A stretch of DNA of 64,000 nt from contig NZ_AP019400.1 in assembly GCF_004295585.1 (NCBI RefSeq), forward strand, positions 3,942,001 through 4,006,000, read 5' to 3'. Within the stretch, counting starts at the first letter, position 1, and each line of letters opens with the position of its first letter. Under the pieces are notes generated by a model that was not told where the DNA came from, did no database searches, and saw only the letters and a program-made list of their open reading frames with translations. Positions 52,427 through 61,104 of this stretch are shown one piece after another. The DNA comes from Cohnella abietis. Lineage in GTDB: Bacteria; Bacillota; Bacilli; Paenibacillales; Paenibacillaceae. The translations under genes and the position numbers were made by a program.

Positions 52427-53185
52427 CTACTTAAATTCATTCGGCCTACTGTCCCTGATGATATGCCCTTCCGCTAAATCAAGCTCATATAGCCCTTCCA
52501 TCTCCCGCACATCGAATTCGATAGCAGCATTGCTTGCCATAACAATTATATTTCTTATTTCTGCCTCACTTGTTGCTGGACATGAAAAAACTTTAGTGAA
52601 CATATAGGATTCCCTGAGCGTCGTATGTATGGCATTCATTAGCCTGTCATTTTTACTCTTCCCCATTAGATTCATAATGAGGGCTCCTCTTGGAGCGAGC
52701 TTTTCACTTGCCATCCGGAAAAATTCTCTCGTTGTTAAATGAAGTGGAGTACCCTTGCTGTTGAAAGCATCCAAGATAATATAATCGTATGTACTCTCGT
52801 CTGATTGGCTGAGAATTTGGCGCCCATCTCCAATCACAACATCGTCCTTGCTGTAGTTAAAATAAAGCTTGCTTAGCTCCACGATCTTCTCATCGATTTC
52901 GGCTACCTTAAATTGCTTATCTCCGTAATGGCTAGAAAATGTTCCAACCCCGTGTCCGATCACAAATACGTGCTTAAACGACGGTTTATTTAACTCCATT
53001 AAATAAATGATTGCCCGTTGATACACTAGTAAAATGCGTTTTCGATCCTTCAAATCTACCGCACCTTGTATACTATCATCGGCAAACTGTAAGCACCGAA
53101 ATCTCCCCATTTCACCATATAGCTCGGATGTATCGTAAACCGTTATTTCATTAAATGCACTCATTTCCTTAGCAAGGATATGCAA
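52427..53185 (-). CDS. Spermidine synthase-like methyltransferase-fold protein
   Basis: 252 aa. Aminopropyltransferase/SAM-fold pattern: VFVIGHGVGTFSSHYG for motif I, AEIDEKIVELSKLYFN with the acidic residue, VVIGDGRQIL and YDYIILDAF with the catalytic-region Asp. The glycine pattern of motif I deviates from true spermidine synthases (GGGDG), so activity is uncertain; such proteins may be non-polyamine methyltransferases. Start is TTG at 53185, 8 nt after GGGAG. Confidence 0.8.
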   Translation of the reverse strand: MHILAKEMSAFNEITVYDTSELYGEMGRFRCLQFADDSIQGAVDLKDRKRILLVYQRAIIYLMELNKPSFKHVFVIGHGVGTFSSHYGDKQFKVAEIDEKIVELSKLYFNYSKDDVVIGDGRQILSQSDESTYDYIILDAFNSKGTPLHLTTREFFRMASEKLAPRGALIMNLMGKSKNDRLMNAIHTTLRESYMFTKVFSCPATSEAEIRNIIVMASNAAIEFDVREMEGLYELDLAEGHIIRDSRPNEFK

Positions 53186-53271
53186 GTAGTCGATCTCCCT
53201 CGTAGCTTATTCCAATTAGCTTTTTTATCACATTGTCCCTATTCTATCGATATGCAGGTGGAAAATGCAAT

Positions 53272-53314
53272 AAGGGACCAGAAGCAAGTCATTAACGACT
53301 TGATCTAGTCCCTT
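53272..53314 (-). terminator. pdaA terminator
   Basis: AAGGGAC / GTCCCTT with inner AAGTC / GACTT. Located 25 bp after the pdaA stop. Confidence 0.55.
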
Positions 53315-53338
53315 GCCCTACTCGACTACTATTCTTCT

Positions 53339-54127
53339 TTACCTGTATTGTTTCATTTCCATCTGGTTCAAGCTCTTGAATTCATATCCTTGTAGCCTTG
53401 CATCAACTATAATTTTCTTAAGCGCCTCTGCATTATCTTTGGAAACGGAATGGAGCAAAAGTACCGCGCCTGGATGCAGCTGCTCCATGACATTAACGTA
53501 GGCATAGTTCCAGCCTTTCTGCTGTTTGGGCTCCCAATCTCTATAAGCAATGGACCAAAACACGTTTATATAACCAAGCTCATTACAAACACCCAACATG
53601 CGATCACTGAATATTCCCCGGGGTGCTCGTACAAAACGCATTTCTTGTTGACCCGTAAGCTTCTCCACTTCTACCCTTACCTTCTCGAGCTCATCTTTGA
53701 TTTGTATTTTCGATACTTGCGACATATCGGGGTGACTCCAGGAATGGTTTCCGACGAGATGACCTTCTGCAACCATTCTCTTCACTAATTCCGGTTGATC
53801 CTTAACGAAATGACCCGTGACAAAGAAAATCGCAGGAACCTTCAATTCCTTTAGATCATCTAAGATTTTTGCTGTATACCCATTCTCATACCCATTGTCA
53901 AAAGTAAGATATAACTCCTTTTGCCCCGTATTCCCCAGGAAAATGGCATTTTGCTTTTGCAGTATACCCATAAAACCTTCTTCGGCTATAGACGGAAGCT
54001 TGCCTCCCTTGCTTTTCTTAAAGCCAAAATGAAAAGGCTGGTTCCCTTGAGCGCTTGCGGGAATAGAGGTACATAAGAAACTAATTAATATGGTTAATGA
54101 AATAACCGACTTGATTGTTAGCTTCAT
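53339..54127 (-). CDS. pdaA: Spore-cortex peptidoglycan deacetylase PdaA
   Basis: 262 aa exported NodB-fold deacetylase that helps make muramic delta-lactam in the spore cortex. Signal peptide to residue 26 (ASA-Q). PdaA-specific HFGFKKSKGGKLPS and TGQKELYLTFDNGYENGYT are clear. Catalytic motifs: TFDNGYENG (Asp), HSWSHPD (metal His), RAPRGIFS, and LLLHSVSKDNAEAL. Near the length of B. subtilis PdaA. Supports a spore-forming host, as does the ger operon. A sporulation promoter was not assigned. Confidence 0.95.
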   Translation of the reverse strand: MKLTIKSVISLTILISFLCTSIPASAQGNQPFHFGFKKSKGGKLPSIAEEGFMGILQKQNAIFLGNTGQKELYLTFDNGYENGYTAKILDDLKELKVPAIFFVTGHFVKDQPELVKRMVAEGHLVGNHSWSHPDMSQVSKIQIKDELEKVRVEVEKLTGQQEMRFVRAPRGIFSDRMLGVCNELGYINVFWSIAYRDWEPKQQKGWNYAYVNVMEQLHPGAVLLLHSVSKDNAEALKKIIVDARLQGYEFKSLNQMEMKQYR

Positions 54128-54305
54128 AATCGCTCACTCCTAGGTTGTAATTAAGAATATCCTTCCACAATTGCAGATAAGCTACTCATCATTATTTGTA
54201 CTGGCTAGTCTTTTCAGTTTTATGTAAGGGCACATGTTTTCTTTTTCTAGAAAAGGGTGATCCTATACAGGAACGAAAAACAGTACATACATCTAGGAGG
54301 ACAAA

Positions 54306-54860
54306 ATGGAAATGAAAAAATTGTTCAAGTTAGTTTGTTTGGGTGCTCTTGGTTTTCTTCTGTTAGGTGGGATCGTATTCGTTAATACAGACGCAGATGC
54401 AAGATCCCCAAAGCAGCAAGCTTCGGTGAAGATCATTAATTCGAAGGGTGAAGAAATTGGAACAGCACGAATTACCCAAAAGCCCGATTCTGTCCATATC
54501 CATATAGAAGCGAAGGATCTGCCTCCAGGCATACATGGCATTCACTTTCATGAAACAGGCAAATGTGAAGCACCTGATTTTACTTCAGCAGGAGCGCATT
54601 TAAATCCCCAAGGAAAGCAGCATGGGTTTAACAATCCGCAAGGCTTTCATGCTGGTGATTTACTTAACATCCAGGTCGGGCAAGATGGAACCGTCAAAGC
54701 GGATTTGGAAAGCAAAAGCGTCACTTTGGTGACCGGCTTATCCAATTCTTTGCGGAAGCCCGGTGGAACAGCAATTGTTATTCACGAAAAAGAGGATGAT
54801 TACGTAACAGATCCTTCCGGAAACTCAGGGAACCGTATTGCCTGTGGACCTATCCTATAA
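54306..54860 (+). CDS. sodC: Cu/Zn superoxide dismutase
   Basis: 184 aa, exported (hydrophobic segment 10-27). All Cu and Zn ligands are present when aligned with bovine SOD: IHFH, bridging His in AGAHLNP, KQHG, FHAGDL with the Zn Asp, and VIHEKEDDY; the active-site Arg is in GNRIACG. Two Cys (GKCEAP and RIACG) can form the usual disulphide. This differs from Bacillus YojM, which lacks part of the Cu site. AGGAGG 5 nt before the ATG. Detoxifies extracellular superoxide. Confidence 0.93.
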   Translation: MEMKKLFKLVCLGALGFLLLGGIVFVNTDADARSPKQQASVKIINSKGEEIGTARITQKPDSVHIHIEAKDLPPGIHGIHFHETGKCEAPDFTSAGAHLNPQGKQHGFNNPQGFHAGDLLNIQVGQDGTVKADLESKSVTLVTGLSNSLRKPGGTAIVIHEKEDDYVTDPSGNSGNRIACGPIL

Positions 54861-54963
54861 TAGGCTTAGCTACTTATAGTTCAGAGTCTAGAAACCCGGT
54901 GTACAATGAATTCACGAAAATGGTGACCAAATCGGTTGCCATTTTTTTGTTGAGCTTGTACAT

Positions 54964-55296
54964 TAGTCGGCAACTCCGACTATTTACCTCCACCGGTGGC
55001 TGTTTCACGAGGAGTTAGGCGGCAGCTCCGACTATCTACCTCCACCAGCGTTGCTTCGCGGGGAGTTAGTCGACATCACCGGTTATCTATCTCCATCAGC
55101 GGCTGTTTCGCGGGGAGTTAGGCGGCTTCTCCGACTATCTATCTCCACCGGTGGCTGCTTCGCGGGGAGTTAGGCGGCAGCTCCGACTATTTACCTGCAC
55201 CGACGACTGTTTCGCTAGGAATTAGGCGGCTTCTCCGACTAATTTTTCTCCACCAGCGCTGTTTCGCGGGGAGTTAGGCGGCAGTTCCAACTATTC
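54964..55296 (+). repeat. Tandem repeat array, period about 52 bp
   Basis: About six and a half units of GGCGGC(A/T)(G/T)CTCCGACTAT(C/T)TA followed by CCTCCACCGG(T/C)GGCTG and TTCGCGGGGAGTTA. Units are 51-53 bp with 5-15% variation. Situated after sodC. Confidence 0.85.
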
Positions 55297-55390
55297 CTTC
55301 CAAGGAGAGTCACGTTTAAGGGGCGTTACAAGATATTTTCGTACGGCGAGGGTGCGGTAAAGCCGTCTTTGGAAGGCAGTACTCGTTTTG

Positions 55391-55775
55391 TTCGTACTAC
55401 GGGGGCACGGAGGAACGCACTCAGCAGGAGACACTCGATTTTTTCGTACTACGGGAGGCACGGAGGAACGCAATTGGCAGGACTTACTCGATTTGTTCGT
55501 ACTACGAGGCCACGGAGGACCGCACTCGGCAGGAGATACTCGATTTGTTCGTACTACGGAGGCACGGAGGAACGCACTCGGCAGGAGATACTCGATTTGT
55601 TCTTACTACGGGGGCACGGAGGACCGCACTCGGCAGGAGATACTCGATTTGTTCGCACTACGGGGGCACGGTGGAACGCACTCGGCAGGAGATACTCGAC
55701 TTTTTCGAACTACGAGGGCACGGTGGAACGCAATTGGCAAGAGATACTCGATTTGTTCGTACTACGGGGGTTAAG
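55391..55775 (+). repeat. Tandem repeat array, period 52 bp
   Basis: Seven full units (starts 55391, 55443, 55496, 55548, 55600, 55652, 55704) and a partial one at 55756. Unit: TTCGTACTACGGGGGCACGG then AGGAACGCACTCGGCAGGAG and ATACTCGATTTG. Open in several frames but without a start or ribosome site of quality. Confidence 0.9.
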
Positions 55776-55856
55776 CACAGTTGCGCGACAAGTTAAACCG
55801 CATATCCGACTTAATCCCGTCCTGCCCTGTCACCTACCAAGGGTCAAGACGACATT

Positions 55857-55903
55857 AAAAAAAGGCACAGCGGGTTCCAATGCAATCAATCGCATTGAAA
55901 CCC
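55857..55903 (-). terminator. Terminator of the VOC gene
   Basis: Minus strand GGGTTTCAATGC / GCATTGGAACCC then GCTGTGCCTTTTTTT. Confidence 0.55.
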
Positions 55904-55924
55904 ACCATGCCATTTTAGACGATG

Positions 55925-56341
55925 TTAGCCTTGGTTAACTGCGCTCTCATCCATGTGCATAAGCTCCCACAGATGATTGTCAACATCTTGAAAGCTCCAA
56001 GTGTACATAAAGCCGTGATCAATAGGATCATTAAAAGGCTTACCGCCAGCTGCAAGAGCTTTATTAACAAGATTATCTACTTCAGCCTTGCTGCTCACAG
56101 ATAAGGCTACAATAACCTCTGTACTAGTTGTAGAATCCACAATTTCCTTCTTAGTGAAGGTCTTGAAGAAATCTTCAACCAACAGCATAGCGTATATACT
56201 CTCGCTAATAATCATACAGGTTGCATTCTCATCGGTATATTGAGGATTGAACTCAAAACCCACTGCAGTAAAAAAATCGATGGATTTCTGCAAATCTTTA
56301 ACGGGCAAGTTAACAAAAATTTTATCCGCTTTAGCTACCAT
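55925..56341 (-). CDS. VOC-family (glyoxalase fold) protein
   Basis: 138 aa, two beta-alpha-beta-beta-beta modules. Start ADKIFVNLPVKDLQKSIDFF and C-terminal MYTWSFQDVDNHLWELMHMD with the Glu of the metal site are typical of glyoxalase/bleomycin-resistance-type proteins of unknown substrate. It follows another VOC gene by 22 bp on the same strand, probably one transcript. Confidence 0.92.
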   Translation of the reverse strand: MVAKADKIFVNLPVKDLQKSIDFFTAVGFEFNPQYTDENATCMIISESIYAMLLVEDFFKTFTKKEIVDSTTSTEVIVALSVSSKAEVDNLVNKALAAGGKPFNDPIDHGFMYTWSFQDVDNHLWELMHMDESAVNQG

Positions 56342-56363
56342 TATCTATCACCCCATCGTTATA

Positions 56364-56768
56364 TTAGCTCTGTTTCGACTCATTACCAATCATCCACGCT
56401 ATGCCATATTTGTCTTCAATTTGTCCGAACAGGCCGCCCCAAAATGCGGGCCCTAACGGATGCTTAATCGTTCCGCCAACAGCTAGCTTATCGAACGCTT
56501 CTCGGGCTTCCTCTTCCGTCGCAAACTCAAGACTTAGATTTATACTGCTTCCTCGGTCAACTGGATCAAAAATATCACACATAAGAAAGGTAATTCCCCC
56601 GGCAACAAGACTAAGGTGCATGACCTTGTCCTTAATCTCTTCAGCAGCATCCGGGCGCTGACCATGTGTCATAACAGATAGGATTTCCCCTCCAAGCGCA
56701 TGTGTATAGAACTCAGCTTGAGCTCTTGCGTCCTCGGAGAAAATGTAAGGCGTAAGCTTTGCCAACAT
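56364..56768 (-). CDS. VOC-family protein, PhnB-like
   Basis: 134 aa. LTPYIFSEDARAQAEFYTHA, HLSLVAGGITFLMCDIFDPV, then AREAFDKLAVGGTIKHPLGP and WGGLFGQIEDKYGIAWMI follow the PhnB-like branch of the VOC fold. Substrate unknown. First of two VOC genes. Confidence 0.92.
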   Translation of the reverse strand: MLAKLTPYIFSEDARAQAEFYTHALGGEILSVMTHGQRPDAAEEIKDKVMHLSLVAGGITFLMCDIFDPVDRGSSINLSLEFATEEEAREAFDKLAVGGTIKHPLGPAFWGGLFGQIEDKYGIAWMIGNESKQS

Positions 56769-57011
56769 TCAACATCCCTTTCATCCTAAGTTTGGTATCC
56801 AGCCTTGTCATTCAAAATCCATACTCAACTCAAAGAACATTTGTTCCCATTCATTTTAACCCAATTACATTGAAAAAGAAACAACAATCTTATCATCCTA
56901 ATTGTACCCTAAGTTAAATACAAAAACCCCGCAACTCACGCGAGGTTAAACAGACTGCTTCCTCCCGATAAGTCTGATATACTAAGGAGAAGCATATTTG
57001 GAGGGATAGTC

Positions 57012-57644
57012 ATGATATTCATACGGTACGAAAATTTCCGGAGCTACATCCGCATGTATCCAGTAACGACACTCATTCTTGCGATCAACTTGATCGTTTT
57101 TTTAGCTGATTTGTTATTAGACGGTAGGTTAACGATTGAGGGCGTTTTCTATCAGCACCCTGATTTTAGCAAGTATGGATTATTCGAGCCTTGGCGGTAT
57201 GTAACATCCATTGTTCTGCACGCAGGCTGGGATCATTTATTATTTAACTGTTTCTCAATTCTCGTATTTGCTCCCCCATTGGAAAGATTGGTCGGGCACT
57301 TCCGATATTTCATCCTATACTTATTAGCTGGTATTGCAGGTAATGCGTTAAGTGCTATCGTACATGCTGGTTCCGTATATCTCTCAGTAGGAGCGTCGGG
57401 AGCGATCTATGGTATATTCGGCGCATTCCTCTATTTAGCTGTTTTCCGTAAAGCTGATTTAGACGAAGGGTCTCGTAAAACGATATACAGCATGCTGATC
57501 TTTGGATTGATTTATTCTTTAATACTTCCAAACATTAATATTTGGGCTCATGTTGGCGGTGCTATTGCAGGTTTGGCCATAATGGGAATATGGGTTAAAA
57601 CGAACCTGGCTAAAAAGCTGCAAATGCATAACCAGAACTCTTAA
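57012..57644 (+). CDS. Rhomboid-family intramembrane serine protease
   Basis: 210 aa, six helices. Catalytic Ser in VGASGAIYG (about residue 131) and His in NIWAHVGGAIAG (about 178) form the dyad; HAGWDHLLFNCFSI supplies the oxyanion His/Asn of the family. Cleaves membrane proteins within the bilayer; target unknown. GGAGGG before the ATG. Convergent with the EamA gene. Confidence 0.94.
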   Translation: MIFIRYENFRSYIRMYPVTTLILAINLIVFLADLLLDGRLTIEGVFYQHPDFSKYGLFEPWRYVTSIVLHAGWDHLLFNCFSILVFAPPLERLVGHFRYFILYLLAGIAGNALSAIVHAGSVYLSVGASGAIYGIFGAFLYLAVFRKADLDEGSRKTIYSMLIFGLIYSLILPNINIWAHVGGAIAGLAIMGIWVKTNLAKKLQMHNQNS

Positions 57645-57653
57645 GCTTGAAAT

Positions 57654-57727
57654 ATACCCGCCATAATGATGAAATTTTTGATCTCATTCTGCAAGTGAAC
57701 TTTTTCATCATTATGGCATTGGGTATT
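57654..57727. terminator. Bidirectional terminator
   Basis: Perfect 14-bp stem CCATAATGATGAAA / TTTCATCATTATGG with outer TACCC / GGGTA, between the convergent rhomboid and EamA genes. Confidence 0.7.
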
Positions 57728-57730
57728 TGA

Positions 57731-58672
57731 TTACGAGTCTGTTCTCACCCCGGCATCGACCTTATTATTTATTTTTTTACTCCCCCGATAATTAACCCCT
57801 ACTACACCAATAATAATCAATGCTGCACCGATAAGATGATAATAACCAAGCTGCTCATTCAAGAAAATGACCCCTGCCAATATGGAAATGAGATTACCCA
57901 GATTAACGAATACACTCATCGTAGTCGCCTCAATTTTGGACAAAATATAATTAGATAACAATGATGACACTAGTGAAGACAATATTGCTATATACAAAAT
58001 GGAAAGAATAAAATGCGGCTCAGCTAACGGTTTAATCAAATCGTGCATTGTTCCGCCAACAGCATGCTTAGTAATCGATATAGCGTTGAAGCTAATACAT
58101 CCGAAAAGCATCATCACATAAGTCATCTGAATCGCGGTAAAGCCATCCCTTAAGTAACGGGCAATTACGCCATATAATGAAAGTAACAATGCCGATAAGA
58201 GCAATAAAAATATGCCTAAAGCGCTTGTGCCCTCTACCGAAGCTCCTCCCATTGCAATAATGAAGACCACTCCACCTACCGAACACAGTACGGACAATTT
58301 TTGAATCCAAGTTGTTCTTTCTTTCAAAAATAACGAAGCAAGAACCAGTGTGAAAATGGGGGAAGAAGCGGAAATAATACCTCCAATGGACGATGCAGCA
58401 TGCGCAAGGCCGAAAGCTTGGAATCCGAAGAATGCTGTAGGATACACTAATCCAAGGGGCAATAATTTTAGCCAATTGCGACCTTTTATTTTTATTTTGA
58501 TCCATCCAAACATGACGGGTATAGCTAAAGCGACAAACGAAACAGTAAACCGATAAGCAATCGTGTCAATAGGATCTGCGAATTCCAAAGCCATCTTCGT
58601 GAATAAAAAGGAAAACCCGATAATAAATGCGTATAATAGAGCCAATAGATAAACTTTTTTTTGCTCCAGCAT
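57731..58672 (-). CDS. EamA/DMT-family exporter
   Basis: 313 aa from the ATG at 58672, preceded by AAGGTGGG; a frame to 58717 is unlikely. Ten helices in two EamA repeats (FLFTKMALEFADPIDTIAYR; LSSLVSSLLSNYILSKIEAT then INTERNAL repeat end LNEQLGYYHLIGAALIIIGV). Exports small metabolites. Divergent from a MocR-type regulator across a 26-bp perfect palindrome, so it is that regulator's likely target. Confidence 0.92.
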   Translation of the reverse strand: MLEQKKVYLLALLYAFIIGFSFLFTKMALEFADPIDTIAYRFTVSFVALAIPVMFGWIKIKIKGRNWLKLLPLGLVYPTAFFGFQAFGLAHAASSIGGIISASSPIFTLVLASLFLKERTTWIQKLSVLCSVGGVVFIIAMGGASVEGTSALGIFLLLLSALLLSLYGVIARYLRDGFTAIQMTYVMMLFGCISFNAISITKHAVGGTMHDLIKPLAEPHFILSILYIAILSSLVSSLLSNYILSKIEATTMSVFVNLGNLISILAGVIFLNEQLGYYHLIGAALIIIGVVGVNYRGSKKINNKVDAGVRTDS

Positions 58673-58773
58673 TTTTAATTCCCACCTTTCAAATCTTCTA
58701 GTTGCTCTAGCCGGCAAGCAAGCTCATGTGTTAAAGCATACGGTTTAGCGAGCATCTCTACAACACTAATATG

Positions 58774-58799
58774 AGCTATCTGTACCGGTACAGATAGCT
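58774..58799. promoter_or_regulatory. Perfect 26-bp palindrome between exporter and MocR gene
   Basis: Half-site AGCTATCTGTACC followed at once by its exact reverse complement. It ends 16 bp before the MocR start codon and lies 101 bp upstream of the exporter start. Probable operator for the MocR protein. Confidence 0.75.
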
Positions 58800-58815
58800 G
58801 TCAGGAGCATAACAC

Positions 58816-60159
58816 TTGAAGGAATATGCTAAAGTTATGATCGATATCGAGCGGCAGATCGAAGAAGGGTTAATCCGTGGAGGCCAGAAGCTCCCGTCCA
58901 TTCGTGAATTGTCCCTTCATTATTCCTGCAGTAAAAGCACGATTATTCGTGCCTATACAGAGCTCGAAAAACGCCATTTCATATACTCCATCCCACAAAG
59001 CGGATATTATGCAGTACTCAAGAAGGTGCAGCCGGAGCATGGTCCTGATCCCTCCGTTATCGATTTTTCATCTGCTTCACCTGACGCTGATCTGTTCCCT
59101 TATTTGGATTTTCAGCACTGTCTCAACAAAGCGATAGATATGTACAGAAGCCATTTGTTTACTTATGGAACACCGCAAGGTCTTCCATCACTGCTTAATG
59201 TCCTAAGCAAGCACCTCACTAGTCACCAGGTATTCACTTCGCCAGACAATATTATGATTACATCGGGTGTGCAGCAGGCTTTAGCGATTCTATGTACGAT
59301 GCCTTTTCCCAACGGAAAAAGTACGGTGCTCATAGAACAGCCAAGCTATCATCTTATTATCCAATTGCTCGAGTGCCACGGCATTCCGGTTAAAGGAATA
59401 ACGAGATCTGAAAGCGGCATTGATCTTGATGAGCTGGAGCATTTATTCCGTACGGGGGATATTAAGCTGTTCTACACGATCCCGCGCTTCCATAATCCAC
59501 TAGGAACTTCTTATTCGGAAAAAACAAAAAAAGCGATCGGCGAGTTAGCCAAACGCTATGACGTGTACGTTGTAGAGGACGATTATTTAGCTGATTTAGA
59601 GTCGGACACCAAATCCGATCCTATCTTTGCTTATGAGTCGTCACATGTCGTTTACTTAAAAAGCTACTCCAAAATTTTATTCCCAGGACTCAGGGTAGGA
59701 GTTGCCGTCCTCCCTCCAGTCCTTCAAGAAACCTTTAGCACGTACAAGCGTTTGTCTGATATCGATAGCTCCATGCTGTCGCAGGCTGCATTAGAAATCT
59801 ATATCCAAAACGGAATGTTCGAGCGAAGGAAGCAAAAAATAAAGACCAGCTATCATAATCGAATGCAAAAGCTAAACCGAGCATTGGACGCCTACAATGA
59901 TACCGAGGACATCCATCATGCCCGTTTGACATTAGGTGTCCACACGCACCTCGTATTGCCAGATCGCATGCACGTCCCAACCTTGCTAAATAAGTTAAGT
60001 AAAAAACGAGTTGTCGTAAAAGAAATAGAGCCCTCTTATTTGCCTTTGTTCGAGCAGCAGCAATCCCTACTTAAGCTGAGTATCACTAAAGTTTCAGAGG
60101 ATGATATTGATGAAGGAATAAGCATCCTCTTCTCAGAAATTAAGAAAATGCGACGTTAA
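58816..60159 (+). CDS. MocR-type regulator (GntR helix-turn-helix fused to aminotransferase)
   Basis: 447 aa. GntR winged helix in residues 1-75 (LIRGGQKLPSIRELSLHYSC, KSTIIRAYTELEKRHFI), then a fold-type I aminotransferase domain with Asp-Tyr pairing DDYLADLE and the PLP Lys in LKSYSKILFPGLRVG. Such proteins use PLP or an aminated ligand as effector and often control an adjacent EamA transporter or PLP/amino-acid genes. Start TTG at 58816, 8 nt after AGGAG. Divergent from the EamA gene. Confidence 0.93.
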   Translation: MKEYAKVMIDIERQIEEGLIRGGQKLPSIRELSLHYSCSKSTIIRAYTELEKRHFIYSIPQSGYYAVLKKVQPEHGPDPSVIDFSSASPDADLFPYLDFQHCLNKAIDMYRSHLFTYGTPQGLPSLLNVLSKHLTSHQVFTSPDNIMITSGVQQALAILCTMPFPNGKSTVLIEQPSYHLIIQLLECHGIPVKGITRSESGIDLDELEHLFRTGDIKLFYTIPRFHNPLGTSYSEKTKKAIGELAKRYDVYVVEDDYLADLESDTKSDPIFAYESSHVVYLKSYSKILFPGLRVGVAVLPPVLQETFSTYKRLSDIDSSMLSQAALEIYIQNGMFERRKQKIKTSYHNRMQKLNRALDAYNDTEDIHHARLTLGVHTHLVLPDRMHVPTLLNKLSKKRVVVKEIEPSYLPLFEQQQSLLKLSITKVSEDDIDEGISILFSEIKKMRR

Positions 60160-60177
60160 AATTGACTAACCGCTACA

Positions 60178-61020
60178 CTATTCATGTATTGAGGGGCTTA
60201 TCAATCTCGCATGTACGACAAACCTTGCGTCATCGTGCGAATTCGAACAAGTGGAAAGCGTTAGAATAGGATCATTTTCATGCAATATTACATCTGTCTT
60301 GTGCAGGGATTTGCTTTGCAGACTAACCGCGAAGTCTTTGAATTGTTCATCGGTTTTGAAATCTGTCTTAAGGTAATCGTCCTTAGCGTCTGTATAATAA
60401 GCTGAGAAAACCTGCCACTTCTGATTTCCGTATAAGGTGTCGAACTGTATAATTGAATGGTGGTCAAAATACCATCTGCTCTCGTAATTTAATAATGCCA
60501 TGAACATCGACTTATTTTTCATATTATGGCCATACAGGATCAGGTGTTTATCCTCTTTATCAATAGCATTCCGATAGTCCATGAAAATACTGCCGTTTAC
60601 GTTATTCTTGCCGTGCAAATCCCTTGTGAGATAATAGCTATTGTCATCAGATTGAACAACTGGATAATCAATATTGGAATCATCAATTTTGACCCAGCCA
60701 ATAATATCTTTGTTGATTTCGAGCAAAGGTTTAAAATGATCTTGAATAAGCAGCTGAGCTGGCTTTTTGTCCACTAAGGGAACAATATGGGGAGTCGCAG
60801 CAGTCTGGGTTACCGATCCGATCTCATTAAGAGGAGTTACTTGCGGTATAATATTTCTATCGTTATTCGGAACAGGGTGATATAGCTCCCTTGCTTCTTT
60901 TATTTGTTCGTTACTCTGACGGGCATCTAAGAAATATAAGGTTAATTTAACAGCAGAAAACATAAAAACAGCAATCGCCGTTGTCAGTATGCCACAGTAA
61001 GCCCATTTTCTCCAGTTCAA
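60178..61020 (-). CDS. Class B sortase
   Basis: 280 aa membrane transpeptidase from the TTG at 61020 (AGGAG upstream); TTG at 61041 is the alternative. One N-terminal helix (about 10-30), then the catalytic domain: NGSIFMDYRN, catalytic His in LILYGHNM, Cys in LTLSTCSN and Arg in DARFVVHAR. Attaches sorting-signal proteins to the cell wall. Downstream of a surface protein ending in NPKTG, across a hairpin, so the two form a dedicated pair. Confidence 0.93.
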   Translation of the reverse strand: MNWRKWAYCGILTTAIAVFMFSAVKLTLYFLDARQSNEQIKEARELYHPVPNNDRNIIPQVTPLNEIGSVTQTAATPHIVPLVDKKPAQLLIQDHFKPLLEINKDIIGWVKIDDSNIDYPVVQSDDNSYYLTRDLHGKNNVNGSIFMDYRNAIDKEDKHLILYGHNMKNKSMFMALLNYESRWYFDHHSIIQFDTLYGNQKWQVFSAYYTDAKDDYLKTDFKTDEQFKDFAVSLQSKSLHKTDVILHENDPILTLSTCSNSHDDARFVVHARLISPSIHE

Positions 61021-61048
61021 CCTTACTCCTCCGTTCACCAAAGGATTA

Positions 61049-61084
61049 GAAACCGCATAGACCCCTGTGGGACTATGCGGTTTC
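61049..61084 (-). terminator. Hairpin between the surface protein and sortase genes
   Basis: Perfect 12-bp stem GAAACCGCATAG / CTATGCGGTTTC with a 12-nt loop and a poor U-tract. May reduce read-through so that less sortase than substrate is made. Confidence 0.6.
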
Positions 61085-61104
61085 TGATTACGACACTCAT
61101 TTAA

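Noticed and set aside
55369..55938. Long plus-strand frame (189 codons) with repeated Arg/Thr/Gly units
   Set aside because: It is a translation of the 52-bp tandem array, several frames are open at once, and there is no credible ribosome site or fold.
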